Shown: positions 8,919 through 17,635 of the stretch, one piece after another
Layout of the letters: every line of letters starts with the position of its first letter
How positions within the stretch are numbered: position 1 is the first letter of the stretch
NCBI GenBank assembly: GCA_963816795.1
Contig: CAWFLT010000011.1
Location: forward strand, 1-64,000
DNA length: 64,000 nt
Direction: 5' to 3'
DNA from: CAWFLT01 sp963816795
GTDB taxonomy: Bacteria; Acidobacteriota; Vicinamibacteria; Vicinamibacterales; SCN-69-37
Notes under the pieces: generated by a model
What the model was told of the DNA's origin: nothing
Database searches by the model: none
The model's input: only the letters and a program-made list of their open reading frames with translations
Made by a program: the position numbers and the translations under genes

Positions 8919-10764
8919 ATGCGGAATCTGCCTCGCGCGGCGATCGTCGCCGCCATCATCGGCGTGTCGCTGGTCCGGCCCGCGGCCGAGCAGCAGCAGC
9001 CGGCCTTCCGCGCGTCCACCCACTACGTGGCCGTCGACGTCGTCGTCACCGATCGCGACGATCGGCCGGTGACCGATCTGACGCGCGATGATTTCGAGAT
9101 CGTCGAGGGGGACGACGGCAGGCCATCGTCGACTTCGCGTTCGTGCGGGTGCCGCTCGCGCACCGCGCCATCGATGTCGACGCGCCGCCGTCACCGCCCG
9201 GCGACGTGGCGTCGAATGGCGAGTCGGCGCGCGCGAGCCGCGCGATCGTCATCCTCGTCGATGATTCGTCGCTGAGCGAGGCGCTTGTCTGCGACGGCGT
9301 GCCCTGACGTGATGATCGCGCTCAAGAGTGCCCTCACGCGATTCCTGCAGTCGATCTCGCCGGACGATCAGGTGGCGATCCTCTGGCAGAGTCGATCGGA
9401 TCTCAGTCAGGACTTCACGAATGACATCCCGCGCCTCATTGCCGCGGTGAACAACCGGAAGGCGGCGATGGGGCGCACGCCGCTCGGACCGCCGTGGCGG
9501 CCGCGCCTCAACTCGCTCAAGTTCGCGATCGACGCGCTCGCCGGATCTCACGTCGCGCGGCGATCGATTGTCTTCGTGGGCGTGGCGGCCTGCAATCCGG
9601 CCAGCCTCCTCAACTTCGAGGGCGAGGAGTGCCGCGACCTCTACGAGCGGGCGCGGCAGGCGAACGTGCCGATCTACACGCTGGACCCGCGCGTCAACCC
9701 GCCGGGCCTGTCGGACCAACTGGACGAGCTGTCGATCAACACGGGCGGCCTGTCGTTGCAGCGCCAGTCGCAGCCGCTCGCCGCCGTCGACAGGATTCTC
9801 ACCGATACCGGCAGCTTCTACCTGCTCGGGTTCTATCCCGATCCGCTCGTGGCGGACGGCCAGTATCACGACTTCAAGGTCAGCGTTCGGCGCGACGGTG
9901 TTCGGGTGCGCGGCGCGCGACCGCTACCTCGCGGACAAGGCCGTCAAACCCGCGTCGACGCCCCACCGCGATCTGACGTCGGCGCTCGGCGCCGGCGTCG
10001 TCGACCCGAGCCTCCCGATCCGCGCGGTGGCCGCACCGCTCGAACCGGCAGCGCGCGGCGGCGTCAAGACGCTCGTGACGATCGAAGTCGGGTACCCGCC
10101 GCCGGAGCCGACCCGGGCGGCGGCGTGGAAGGACGAAATGCGTGTGGGACTCCTCGCGCTGTCGTCCGACGGCAAGATCCGCGCCTCGTTCCAGCGCCCC
10201 CTCACCTTCACGGGCCAGTGGAAACGCACCGAGCGGGCGACGTTCGTGCTGAACGAGACGATCGACTTGCCCGCCGAGGCACTGACGCTTCGTGTCGGCG
10301 TGACCAGTACCGCGCTCGTGCGAACCGGCACCGCGCACCTGCGCGTCGACGTGCCTGATATTCGCGGCAGCCGCCTCGTGATGACGCCGGTGGTGTTGGG
10401 CACCTCGTCGCCGGACTCCGACGCGTCGATCGGCCTCGATCTCGTGCGCGCGCTGGTGCCGTTTCAGCCGACCACGCAGCGGACGTTTTCGAAGGACGAC
10501 ACGCTGCGCGTCTACAGCCGGGCGTACTGGGGCGGCGCCGACGCGACGCTGCCATTCGAGATCGCCATCAGCGATGCCAGCGCCCCGGTGCGCCGGAGCG
10601 TCGCCGCCGCGGCCTCGACGAATGGCCCCGGCCGCCGGCGCGCCGCGCTCGATACCATCGTGTCGCTTTCGACCTTGTCGCCGGGCCCGCACGTGCTGTC
10701 CGTCACCGCCCACATCGGCCGTGACAAGCCCGTTCGCCGTGAGGTCCCGTTCGTCGTCAGATGA
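8919..10764 (+). CDS. VWFA-related secreted protein of the acidobacterial type (three frameshifts)
   Basis: A signal-peptide-like start (RNLPRAAIVAAIIGVSL) is followed by the family opening FRASTHYVAVDVVVTDRDD and LTRDDFEIVEGDDG. A divergent VWA domain follows: AIVILVDDSSLS, LISPDDQVAILWQ-like region, RRSIVFVGVAACNPASLL, and the hallmark GSFYLLGFYPDPLVADGQY near 9810-9870. The last 280 residues form a beta-rich C-terminal region. Frame changes near 9118, 9285 and 9910 are required, and each side reads as a coherent part of the same family. The function of this family is not established; proteins are exported and probably act in protein-protein contact. The metal-binding MIDAS is replaced by DDSSL. 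Confidence 0.75.
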
Positions 10765-10800
10765 GGTGCGTCGTGCCTGTCCGAGCGGCGCGCGGGCCGC

Positions 10801-11184
10801 TCACTCACGATGCGCACCGAAGGCGAGCAGCCGGCCGTCACAGTCTTTCACGACGAATTCGCGGCACTGCCAGGGCGTGTTGCCAAGGCCCCGCGTGAAT
10901 TCGACACCGCGGGCGGCATACTCGGCGTAGAGCGCGTCCGGGTTCTCAATCAATAGGTACGCGTCCAGGAGCTCGTCTGCGTATTTGTCAGGATTCGGTG
11001 TCGGCGGTTCGGCGAGCCGAAAGTGAATGGCGTGCTGGTCGCGGGCGACGATGGCGTAGACCGGCGGAGTGTGCCAGGTGCTGAGACAATCGAAACCGAG
11101 TTTGTCCCGGTAGTAGTCGAGCGTCGACTGGATGTCCGTCGTGAAGAACTGCGGTGCAATCTGGCGGATCATGGTGCTCACCAT
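10801..11184 (-). CDS. Glyoxalase/VOC-superfamily protein
   Basis: About 120-127 residues with the VOC pattern: QIAPQFFTTDIQSTLDYYR-type start, DKLGF, HAIHFRLAE in the middle, and a second motif ending in EFVVKDCDGRLLAFG. One module, as in bleomycin-resistance-like proteins. Metal-ligand candidates are a His near the start of strand 4 and a Glu near the end. Start uncertain: 11184 (MVSTMIRQ) and 11172 (MIRQ) are both possible. Substrate unknown. It is convergent with the VWFA-related gene and divergent from the VWA gene at 11269. Confidence 0.75.
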   Translation of the reverse strand: MVSTMIRQIAPQFFTTDIQSTLDYYRDKLGFDCLSTWHTPPVYAIVARDQHAIHFRLAEPPTPNPDKYADELLDAYLLIENPDALYAEYAARGVEFTRGLGNTPWQCREFVVKDCDGRLLAFGAHRE

Positions 11185-11268
11185 AACACTGGGATCCTGC
11201 ATCCGAAGTGCCCGCGTGACCTGCCCTGTCACACCCCTATGCGATCCTGACGACTGGAGGCATCCCCA

Positions 11269-12549
11269 GTGAACATCCAGACCGATCGAGCGTTCGTCCC
11301 GGCCGGCACCGCTACCGTGCGGTACCTCACCGTCACCATCACCGCGCCGGCGCGCGAGCAGCGCGTTGATCGCCCGGTCGCGCACGTCGCGCTCGTGCTC
11401 GACCGCTCCGGCTCGATGGCCGGCCGCAAGATCCAGATGGCGAAGAAGGCCGTCGAGCACGCCGTCCGGCTGCTCAACGATCGCGACCGCCTCGCCCTCG
11501 TTTGCTATGACGACGAGATCGACACGCTGCTTTCTGCGACGCAGGCGACCGCGGAAGCCAAGACGCTCGCCCTCTCGCGCCTGCGCGCGACGGACGCGCG
11601 CGGCTCAACCAACCTCTCCGGCGGCTGGCTCAAGGGCGCGTCCGAGATCGGCGCATCCGAGCGGGCGAGCTCCGACACCGTCACGCGTGTGCTGCTCCTC
11701 TCCGACGGCCTGGCCAACCGCGGCGAGAGGGACCCCGACGCGCTCGCGCGGCACGCAGCCGATCTGCGCGCCCGAGGCATCACCACGTCCACCTTCGGCC
11801 TCGGCGCCGACTACGACGAGACGCTGATGTCGCGCCTCGCGACCGACGGCGGCGGCCACTTCTACTTCATCGAACAGCCGGCCCAGATCCCCGACTTCTT
11901 CACCAGCGAGCTCGGCGAGGCGCTCGACGTCGTCGCGCACGATGCCCGCCTCGTGCTTGGCGGCGACGACACCGTGCGAGTGTCGTGTTTGAACGACTTG
12001 CCGTTCGAGGTCAGGAGAGGCGAGGCCGGCGCCGCGCACGAGGCGCACGTGCGCCTCGGCGACCTCGTCGCCGCGCAGGAGACGACGCTCGTCGTCGCCG
12101 TGCAATGCGCGCCGCTGGCGGTGGGGGAGCGAGCCGTCGTGACGCTGCGGCTGGCCGATCGCGACGGAGCGCTCTTCGCGCAGCCGATGGCCGTCGAGTG
12201 GTGCGCGACCAGCGCTGAGGCGGACGCCGCTCAGCCCGTCAACACGGCCGTGCTCGTCGAGGTGGCGAAACAGTTGGCCGAACGCGCGCGCGCCGGTGCG
12301 CTCGAGGCCAACCGCCGCCGCGATTTCGACGCCGCGAAGAACATGCTGGTGACGGCCGAGGCGCTGCGCGCGCTCGCGCCGGGTGTCCGCGAGGTGGAGG
12401 CCCTCGCCGCGGAGCTCGAAGCCGAACAGGCAGAGCTCAGCGCGCCGATGGACCCAATCGAAAGGAAGAAGCGGCACTTCGCCAGCTACAACGTCGCGTA
12501 CAGCCGGACGGTGGAGGGCAAGGCGAAGCGCCGGCCGCCGGCGTCGTGA
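11269..12549 (+). CDS. VWA-domain protein with complete MIDAS
   Basis: About 426 residues without a signal peptide, so probably cytoplasmic. The VWA domain (residues 35-220) has a full MIDAS: DRSGSM, the Thr in RGSTNLSGG, and the Asp in LLLSDGLANRGE. A beta-sandwich region follows, then a helical C-terminus rich in Ala, Glu and Arg (ANRRRDFDAAKNMLVTAEAL), ending KKRHFASYNVAYSRTVEGK. It resembles VWA proteins often found beside Ser/Thr kinases. The gene is intact. The four-base overlap with a short downstream frame suggests a lost or broken partner gene. Confidence 0.8.
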   Translation: MNIQTDRAFVPAGTATVRYLTVTITAPAREQRVDRPVAHVALVLDRSGSMAGRKIQMAKKAVEHAVRLLNDRDRLALVCYDDEIDTLLSATQATAEAKTLALSRLRATDARGSTNLSGGWLKGASEIGASERASSDTVTRVLLLSDGLANRGERDPDALARHAADLRARGITTSTFGLGADYDETLMSRLATDGGGHFYFIEQPAQIPDFFTSELGEALDVVAHDARLVLGGDDTVRVSCLNDLPFEVRRGEAGAAHEAHVRLGDLVAAQETTLVVAVQCAPLAVGERAVVTLRLADRDGALFAQPMAVEWCATSAEADAAQPVNTAVLVEVAKQLAERARAGALEANRRRDFDAAKNMLVTAEALRALAPGVREVEALAAELEAEQAELSAPMDPIERKKRHFASYNVAYSRTVEGKAKRRPPAS

Positions 12550-12824
12550 ACGATCACTACGGTTTGATCGGGCTGGCCATCGGCCCAGCCGAACCACCGC
12601 GGCGGTTGGCCGTGCTCTACGGCGCGGTCCGCCTCGAGAACGGGTCGGCGAGCGAATCCCCGGTGAGTCTCCCCAGCCGAGCTGGTTGCTCTTCCGCTGC
12701 GCGGTTTCGCGTGTCAGAAAACGACGAGCGCTCGCCTGAAAACCCCCAGACTGCGCTTAGCCTCGAGGCTACGGCTGAGTCCGCGAGTTACCCCACAGGT
12801 CCACGAGATCGCGGCGTGCGGTAA
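12546..12824 (+). CDS. Doubtful short frame overlapping the VWA gene
   Basis: A 92-codon frame overlaps the VWA stop (GTGA). It begins MNDHYGLIGLAIGPAE, which recalls the first residues of protein kinases encoded beside such VWA genes, but the rest has no kinase motif and is Ser/Arg-rich. It may be the remnant of a truncated downstream gene or a chance frame. Confidence 0.22.
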   Translation: MNDHYGLIGLAIGPAEPPRRLAVLYGAVRLENGSASESPVSLPSRAGCSSAARFRVSENDERSPENPQTALSLEATAESASYPTGPRDRGVR

Positions 12825-13010
12825 CCGGCGGCGTCGCTTTTCTCGCCCTCGTTCGAACGCGACACTCATCGTGCGGCCGCGCGAAGGCGGCTAACTCCAG
12901 CACTCAGAGAGCCTTGCGCACGCTTCGGTGACGCTGGCCAAAGGTTGGCCGCGCGCTTGCCTTACTTCCGACCGCGAGCCATTCGGGTTTCGCGTTCAGG
13001 AGGCAGATTC
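12825..13010. other. Intergenic region upstream of comEA
   Basis: No gene is seen. A CAGGAGGCA ribosome-binding site lies about eight bases before the comEA ATG at 13011. Confidence 0.4.
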
Positions 13011-13337
13011 ATGCGTCACGTCATCGGATACGCACTGGTCACGCTCATGCTCGTTGCCGGCACGGTCAGTGCCTTCGCCCAGGCCCAGCGTGAGCCCCCA
13101 AATCCACCCAAGGCAGCGGCCGCCGCTCCGCTGAATCTCAACACCGCCACGGAAGCCGATCTCGCCAAACTGCCGGGCATCGGGCCGGCGACGGCCACGC
13201 GCATTCTCGAATACCGGCAGAAGAACGGCCCGTTCAAGAAGATCGAAGAGCTGATGAACGTTCGCGGCATTGGCGAAAAGGCCTTCCTCAAGCTGAAGCC
13301 GCTCGTGGCCGTCGTTCCCCCCAAGGCATTCGCGTGA
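13011..13337 (+). CDS. ComEA-like helix-hairpin-helix protein
   Basis: A 108-residue exported protein: signal peptide (residues 1-23, ending AFAQ), a Pro/Ala linker, then tandem HhH motifs typical of ComEA: LNLNTATEADLAKLPGIG and then GIGEKAFLKLKPLV. ComEA binds DNA in the periplasm during natural transformation; this copy has the DNA-binding part and a cleavable leader rather than a long anchor. Its stop overlaps the start of the pseudopilin gene. A role in DNA uptake is plausible but not proven, since HhH proteins of this size also occur near secretion genes. Confidence 0.8.
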   Translation: MRHVIGYALVTLMLVAGTVSAFAQAQREPPNPPKAAAAAPLNLNTATEADLAKLPGIGPATATRILEYRQKNGPFKKIEELMNVRGIGEKAFLKLKPLVAVVPPKAFA

Positions 13338-13921
13338 TGCGCCTGCCGCATGACGCCGGCATCACGCTGACCGAGCTCATCGTTGTCCTCGCGCTGGCGG
13401 TTTCGACCGCCGGCGCCAGCCTGCCCGCCTTCGAGTCGGGGCTGGACGCCTTGCGCATCCGCCACGCGGCCGGCGTCGTCGCCTCCCGCGCGCGACTGGC
13501 GCGCCAGGAGGCGGTGGTTCGGTCCCGTCATGTCGGCCTCGTCTTCGACCGCACGGCGTCGGGATGGAGGATGAGCGTGTGTGGGGATGGGAACGGGAAC
13601 GGCCTGCGGCGATTGGAGATCGGAACCGGCGTCGATCGATGCGCGGCCGATCCGGACCTCGTCAACGCGTTGATTCCGGGCGTGGAGGTCGCCGTCGATC
13701 CGGGCCTCCGCGGCCCGGACGGCGAAGCGGGGTCAGCCGACGCGATTCGGTTTGGCGCCAGCGACATGGCGAGCTTCTCACCCCTCGGCAGTTGCACGGG
13801 CGGGACGCTGTTCCTCCGATCGCGGCGCGGACGCCAGTACGCGGTGCGGATTGCTGGAGCGACCGGGCGGACGCGGATCCTCAGATACGACGACCGCTCG
13901 TCGGCCTGGGTCGACGGCTGA
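13334..13921 (+). CDS. GspH/FimT-type pseudopilin
   Basis: About 195 residues. The N-terminus carries a type III signal: short leader, Gly, then ITLTELIVVLALA with Glu at +5, followed by one hydrophobic helix. The rest has the GspH/FimT layout, with RARLARQEAVVRSRHVGLV after the helix and later FSPLGSCTGGTLFL. Predicted to be cleaved by a prepilin peptidase (not in this window) and to join a minor pilus or pseudopilus. Translationally coupled to comEA in front and to the PilZ-like gene behind (TGATG). Confidence 0.82.
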   Translation: MMRLPHDAGITLTELIVVLALAVSTAGASLPAFESGLDALRIRHAAGVVASRARLARQEAVVRSRHVGLVFDRTASGWRMSVCGDGNGNGLRRLEIGTGVDRCAADPDLVNALIPGVEVAVDPGLRGPDGEAGSADAIRFGASDMASFSPLGSCTGGTLFLRSRRGRQYAVRIAGATGRTRILRYDDRSSAWVDG

Positions 13922-14148
13922 TGCGCGGCCGCGTTTTCCTCGACCGCGACGTCAACATCGTCCGGGAAGTAAGCAATGGAGTGGTGCTGGCGGGACGCAT
14001 CCGGCTGCGACCTGGACATCCGGTCGATCTTCTCCGGCTTTCCGAGGGTGGCCCCGTCATGTTTCGGCGCGTGATCGTGCTGTCGTGGGCCATCGTCTCG
14101 CTGGGTAGCGGCGGACCCATGTATGGCGGCACGTGTCAGTGGGAATGA
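13921..14148 (+). CDS. Small PilZ-like protein
   Basis: A 75-residue protein with its start overlapping the pseudopilin stop. The order LRPGHPVDLL then FRRVIVLSWAIVSLGSGGP and YGGTCQWE matches small PilZ-like proteins in this gene context. The c-di-GMP motifs RxxxR and D/NxSxxG are not clearly present, so it may not bind the ligand. Assigned by pattern and context rather than strong motifs. Confidence 0.5.
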   Translation: MRGRVFLDRDVNIVREVSNGVVLAGRIRLRPGHPVDLLRLSEGGPVMFRRVIVLSWAIVSLGSGGPMYGGTCQWE

Positions 14149-14149
14149 G

Positions 14150-14176
14150 CGTTCGGGGAAGGAACTACCCCGAACG
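14150..14176 (+). terminator. Hairpin after the PilZ-like gene
   Basis: GTTCGGGG (14151-14158) pairs with CCCCGAAC (14168-14175) around a nine-base loop, with one more C-G pair outside. It starts right after the stop codon. There is no T-tract, so termination would be weak or factor-assisted. Confidence 0.45.
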
Positions 14177-14262
14177 TCCCCGCTGATTCGCTGGATCCCG
14201 GGAGGATGAGGGCCCGGACCTGGCATCGCTGTTGATAGACATTCGGCGGACATCGGTGCGAG

Positions 14263-15240
14263 GTGGACGGGATGATGGTCGGTCAAAGTCGGTTGATGCA
14301 CGAGCTTCGGGCGCGCATTCATCGCATCGGCGGCACGAGCTTCACGGTCCTCATTGAAGGGGAGAGCGGCGCCGGCAAGGAACTGGTCGCGCGGGAACTT
14401 CACGCGGCCAGCGCCCGGCGCGGGGGGCCGTTCGTGCCGGTCAACTGCGCTGCGCTCGTCGAATCGCTGCTCGAGGCGGAACTGTTCGGCATCGAGGATC
14501 GGACGGCGACGGGCGTGAAGGGGCGGCGCGGGAAGTTCGAGCTCGCCGATCACGGGACGCTCTTCCTCGACGAGGTCGGAGACCTGTCGCCGGCGGCGCA
14601 GGCGAAGCTGCTGCGTGTCTTGCAGGACATGTCGATCGAGCGGGTCGGCGCCCAGGAGGGCCGGCGGGTCGACACGCGCGTGGTCGCGGCCACGAACCGC
14701 ACCCTCCAGGCGCTCGTTGACGCCGGCAGGTTTCGGGCCGATCTGTACTACCGCCTCGCCGGCGTCGAGGTCTACGTACCGCCGCTGCGGGCCCGGCGCG
14801 AAGACGTGCCGCTGCTCGTGGAGCACTTCAGCGCGCGCCATCGCCGCACGCGGCAGTTGTCGATCAGTCCGTCGGCCGTCGAGGCACTGACGTTGTACGA
14901 CTGGCCCGGCAACGTCCGGCAGCTCGCGCGAGTCCTGGAGCGGATCGTCGCGCTCGCGCCGGAGTCGCTGATCACCACGGCCGACCTGCCGGCCGACATC
15001 GCGAACGAGTACCGCGATGTCCTGCGAGAGATTCCGGCGCGTGACGATTCACTTCGCGCCTGGACCAGCCGCTACGTGCGCCTCGTGCTCGAGCGATGCG
15101 ACGGCAACAAGCGGCGAGCGTGTGACCTGCTGGCGATCAGTTACCACACGCTCAAGTCCCACCTCGAGTACCCGACTGCGGGACCGCACGTGCGGCCCGT
15201 GGACATGTTCTCTGAGACCGGTGACGGCCTGAGTCCTTGA
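14263..15240 (+). CDS. Sigma-54-activator-like AAA+ regulator lacking the GAFTGA loop
   Basis: About 325 residues: an AAA+ activator core from residue 1 (Walker A GESGAGKE; Walker B LFLDEVGDL; WPGNVRQL) and a C-terminal Fis-like helix-turn-helix (NKRRACDLLAISYHTLKSH). There is no N-terminal sensory domain. Where GAFTGA should be, the sequence reads FGIEDRTATGVKGRRGKFE, so the sigma-54 contact loop is replaced. Such proteins cannot be assumed to activate sigma-54 promoters and may act as conventional repressors or activators. GTG at 14263 and ATG at 14272 are alternative starts. It lies 115 bp downstream of the PilZ-like gene beyond a hairpin, and probably regulates the competence/pilin block. 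Confidence 0.8.
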   Translation: MDGMMVGQSRLMHELRARIHRIGGTSFTVLIEGESGAGKELVARELHAASARRGGPFVPVNCAALVESLLEAELFGIEDRTATGVKGRRGKFELADHGTLFLDEVGDLSPAAQAKLLRVLQDMSIERVGAQEGRRVDTRVVAATNRTLQALVDAGRFRADLYYRLAGVEVYVPPLRARREDVPLLVEHFSARHRRTRQLSISPSAVEALTLYDWPGNVRQLARVLERIVALAPESLITTADLPADIANEYRDVLREIPARDDSLRAWTSRYVRLVLERCDGNKRRACDLLAISYHTLKSHLEYPTAGPHVRPVDMFSETGDGLSP

Positions 15241-15325
15241 CGAGCACCCGACCGCCGGCGCAGGGGAGTCTCACCCAACTGTGCCTGTTGAGGCCGGGGT
15301 CGCCCGGCGAGGAAGGATGTCGTGT

Positions 15326-16084
15326 ATGAAGTCTCTGCTTTTTCGGTTGATCTCGTTCGCGCTTGCGGCGCTGGCCGTCAGCGTCGACGCCCGAGCCGGC
15401 AACGGCCGCGAGTACGTCCTGCAACGCGCCACCGATCCGGTCACCGGCGCCCAATTGACCCTGTCACGTCGAACCGACGGCCTGGTGGCGATGGACGTTC
15501 GCGACAAGGACGCGCACCTTCGAAAGGAAGTGCTCGGCAACTCGTTGAAGACGACGGTGTCGGTGGAGGGGGAGCAGTTGGCGATCGAGTTCACGCGGTC
15601 GCGGCTTGTCGTCCGCGCCGGCAGGGAACTCGTGGAGGTTGCGGCGGGCCGCTTGGAACAGATGTCGGCCGCCCGCGATCTCATCGCCCGCTCGCGGGCA
15701 GCGGCGCGCATGTCGGCCTTGCTCGGGCGCATCGGCGCGGACACTGGGACGCCGCTGCACGGGCTGCTGCTGTCGACGCGAATGCTGCTGCAAGCCGGGG
15801 AGCCTGATACCGCGACGCGGACCGATGCCGTTCGCTGGATCGCCACGGCGCTTCCCGTCGGGCGCGCCGGCGTGACGCGCGTCGCGCTCGATGAAGACGG
15901 GCCTGGCGATTGCTGGGCGAAGTACGCGGCGGAAGCCATCGCCGCGTACACCGAGTACGAGGACTGCATGAAAAATGCCGCCTGGTACGACGTCGTCACA
16001 CAACTCGGATGCGTCCTGGTCTACGACATGCGCGCGTTGGGCGCGTTCTCGTGGTGGATCGGCTGCGTCAGCTTCAGGAGCTGA
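15326..16084 (+). CDS. Secreted protein of unknown function with a Cys/Trp-rich C-terminus
   Basis: About 252 residues. The leader KSLLFRLISFALAALAVS ends near ADARAG, so export is likely. The middle is predicted beta then helical (SAARDLIARSRAAARMSAL). The last 60 residues contain DCWAKYAAEAIAAYTEYED followed by C, later LGCVLVY and FSWWIGCVSF: four Cys, with many aromatics. Disulfide bonds in the periplasm are possible. No catalytic motif is recognised. Other Met codons at 15317 and further upstream are possible starts. It is followed 22 bp later by a small membrane protein. Confidence 0.6.
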   Translation: MKSLLFRLISFALAALAVSVDARAGNGREYVLQRATDPVTGAQLTLSRRTDGLVAMDVRDKDAHLRKEVLGNSLKTTVSVEGEQLAIEFTRSRLVVRAGRELVEVAAGRLEQMSAARDLIARSRAAARMSALLGRIGADTGTPLHGLLLSTRMLLQAGEPDTATRTDAVRWIATALPVGRAGVTRVALDEDGPGDCWAKYAAEAIAAYTEYEDCMKNAAWYDVVTQLGCVLVYDMRALGAFSWWIGCVSFRS

Positions 16085-16106
16085 ACGTCTTCAAGGAGCG
16101 GAGCCC

Positions 16107-16292
16107 ATGCGTCTTGCGACTGTGGTCATTCAACTCATTGTCAGCGTGGTCCTGACGGCATTGCTGATGCCGGCGCTGCTGGTGGCGGTGCCCGCCGCAC
16201 GGGAGGGCCGTACGGGGCTCGCCATGATGGCGGGCGTGATGGCGGTGGTCTTCGCGCTCGTCACGCTGATCTGGCCACGACGCAAGCGGTAG
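16107..16292 (+). CDS. Small two-helix membrane protein
   Basis: A 61-residue protein, almost entirely two hydrophobic helices (VVIQLIVSVVLTALLMPALL and MMAGVMAVVFALVTLIW) joined by a short polar loop and ending PRRKR. An AAGGAGCGGAG box precedes the ATG. Co-oriented with the secreted Cys protein and possibly its partner. No family recognised. Confidence 0.5.
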   Translation: MRLATVVIQLIVSVVLTALLMPALLVAVPAAREGRTGLAMMAGVMAVVFALVTLIWPRRKR

Positions 16293-16310
16293 CGAACGCG
16301 GGGGTGTCGG

Positions 16311-16342
16311 GCGGGCCGGCCGGAGGTGTCCGGCCGGCCCGC
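16311..16342 (+). terminator. Perfect 13-bp GC hairpin ahead of gcvT
   Basis: GCGGGCCGGCCGG (16311-16323) pairs exactly with CCGGCCGGCCCGC (16330-16342), loop AGGTGT. It lies 18 bp after the small membrane-protein gene. There is no T-run, but the stem is exceptionally stable; it probably separates that unit from gcvT. Confidence 0.55.
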
Positions 16343-16360
16343 TTGCGCACGATCCCGGCC

Positions 16361-16389
16361 TTGACCCATCCGTGCCGCAATAGTACGGT
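16361..16389 (+). promoter_or_regulatory. Possible gcvT promoter
   Basis: TTGACC (16361-16366) and TACGGT (16384-16389) are separated by 17 bp, about 60 bp before the gcvT start. The -35 is good and the -10 is poor. No glycine riboswitch pattern was recognised between here and the ATG. Confidence 0.25.
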
Positions 16390-16447
16390 GTAGAGGTACT
16401 TTGCTGCCCGAAGATGGCCCGTCTGGCGGCGAGTTTCCATCCGAGAC

Positions 16448-17572
16448 ATGTCGTCGAGCCCGCCCGCATCCCTGAAGAAAACGCCGCTGCACGCCCGTCA
16501 TCGTACGAGCGGTGCTCGTATGGTCGAGTTCGGCGGGTGGGAAATGCCCGTCGAGTACTCGGGGATCACTGATGAACACCTGGCCGTTCGCACTCGCGCT
16601 GGGCTGTTCGATGTCAGCCACATGGGCCAGATCGAGGTGGCCGGCGCCGACGCCCTCGCGACAGTGCAGTGGCTCACGACCAACGACGCGTCGCGGTTGG
16701 TGATTGGACAGGCGCAGTATTCCGCGCTGACCACGCCTGAGGGGACGTTCGTCGACGACATCCTGGTCTACCGGCTCGGCGCCGAGCACTTCATGCTGGT
16801 CGTCAACGCTGGGAGCATCATCAAGGACTACGAATGGATCGCCGGGCACGCCAAAGCCCGCGGCGGCGACACCGCCGTCGTCAATGCCAGCTCGCGATAT
16901 GCGTTGATTGCGGTGCAGGGGCCCGAAGCTCAGGGCATCCTGCAGTCGCTGACGGCGATCGACCTGACGGACATCAAGTACTACTGGTTTGCGACCGGTG
17001 AGGTGGCGGCGGTTCGCGCCACGGTCTCGCGCACCGGGTATACGGGCGAGGACGGGTTCGAGATCTTCGTGCCCCCGGCACAGGCCGAACGGGTGTGGAA
17101 CGCGCTGCTCGAGGCCGGTCGCGGTGTCGACCTTCGGCCGTGCGGCCTGGGCGCGCGCGACACGCTGCGCCTCGAAGCCGCGATGCGGCTGTGCGGCAGC
17201 GACATGGACGATCGGACGAGCGTGCTCGAGGCCGGACTGGGCTGGATTGTCGGCTGGAAGAAAGACGACTTCCAGGGGGCCGACGTCTTGCGCTGGCAGA
17301 AGGGCCACGGGCTCGACCGCAAGCTGGTGCCGTTCGAGATGAAGGAGCGGGCCATTGCCCGGCATGGCTATCCGGTCGTCCACGATGGCCAGACGGTCGG
17401 CGTCGTGACCAGCGGGACGCAGACGCCGTTCTTGAAGAAGGCGATTGGGTTTGCCATGGTGCCGATGGCGTTGACGACGGTCGGTACGGCGATTGAGATT
17501 GAGATTCGCGGGAAGGCCACCCGCGCCGAAGTGGTGCCTGAGCCGTTCTACAAGCGGCCAGGCCGGTCGTAG
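16448..17572 (+). CDS. gcvT: Aminomethyltransferase (glycine cleavage T protein)
   Basis: 374 residues, full length and intact. T protein moves the aminomethyl group from lipoylated GcvH to tetrahydrofolate, releasing ammonia and 5,10-methylene-THF. Family signatures: RTSGARMVEFGGWEMPVEY at the start, then DVSHMGQIEV, SRTGYTGEDGFEIFVP and GLGARDTLRLEAAM, followed by the C-terminal barrel. The Asp equivalent to the catalytic residue of T protein lies in VDDILVY. First gene of gcvT-gcvH-gcvP on the plus strand; no lpd gene is present in the window. Confidence 0.95.
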   Translation: MSSSPPASLKKTPLHARHRTSGARMVEFGGWEMPVEYSGITDEHLAVRTRAGLFDVSHMGQIEVAGADALATVQWLTTNDASRLVIGQAQYSALTTPEGTFVDDILVYRLGAEHFMLVVNAGSIIKDYEWIAGHAKARGGDTAVVNASSRYALIAVQGPEAQGILQSLTAIDLTDIKYYWFATGEVAAVRATVSRTGYTGEDGFEIFVPPAQAERVWNALLEAGRGVDLRPCGLGARDTLRLEAAMRLCGSDMDDRTSVLEAGLGWIVGWKKDDFQGADVLRWQKGHGLDRKLVPFEMKERAIARHGYPVVHDGQTVGVVTSGTQTPFLKKAIGFAMVPMALTTVGTAIEIEIRGKATRAEVVPEPFYKRPGRS

Positions 17573-17591
17573 GCGGAATCCGCGGCGCTTG

Positions 17592-17611
17592 CCCTGAGCG
17601 AAGTCGAAGGG
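17592..17611 (+). repeat. Short interspersed repeat between gcvT and gcvH
   Basis: The sequence CCCTGAGCGAAGTCGAAGGG is an imperfect palindrome of a type I recognise as scattered in many bacterial genomes. Only one copy is seen in this window. Confidence 0.4.
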
Positions 17612-17635
17612 GCTGGCGACGCGACGAGGACGAGC

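Noticed and set aside
14221..14236. Possible sigma-54 promoter (TGGCAT, five bases, TTGAT) before the activator gene at 14263
   Set aside because: The invariant GC of the -12 element is GA here, and the downstream activator itself lacks the sigma-54 loop. Too weak to list.
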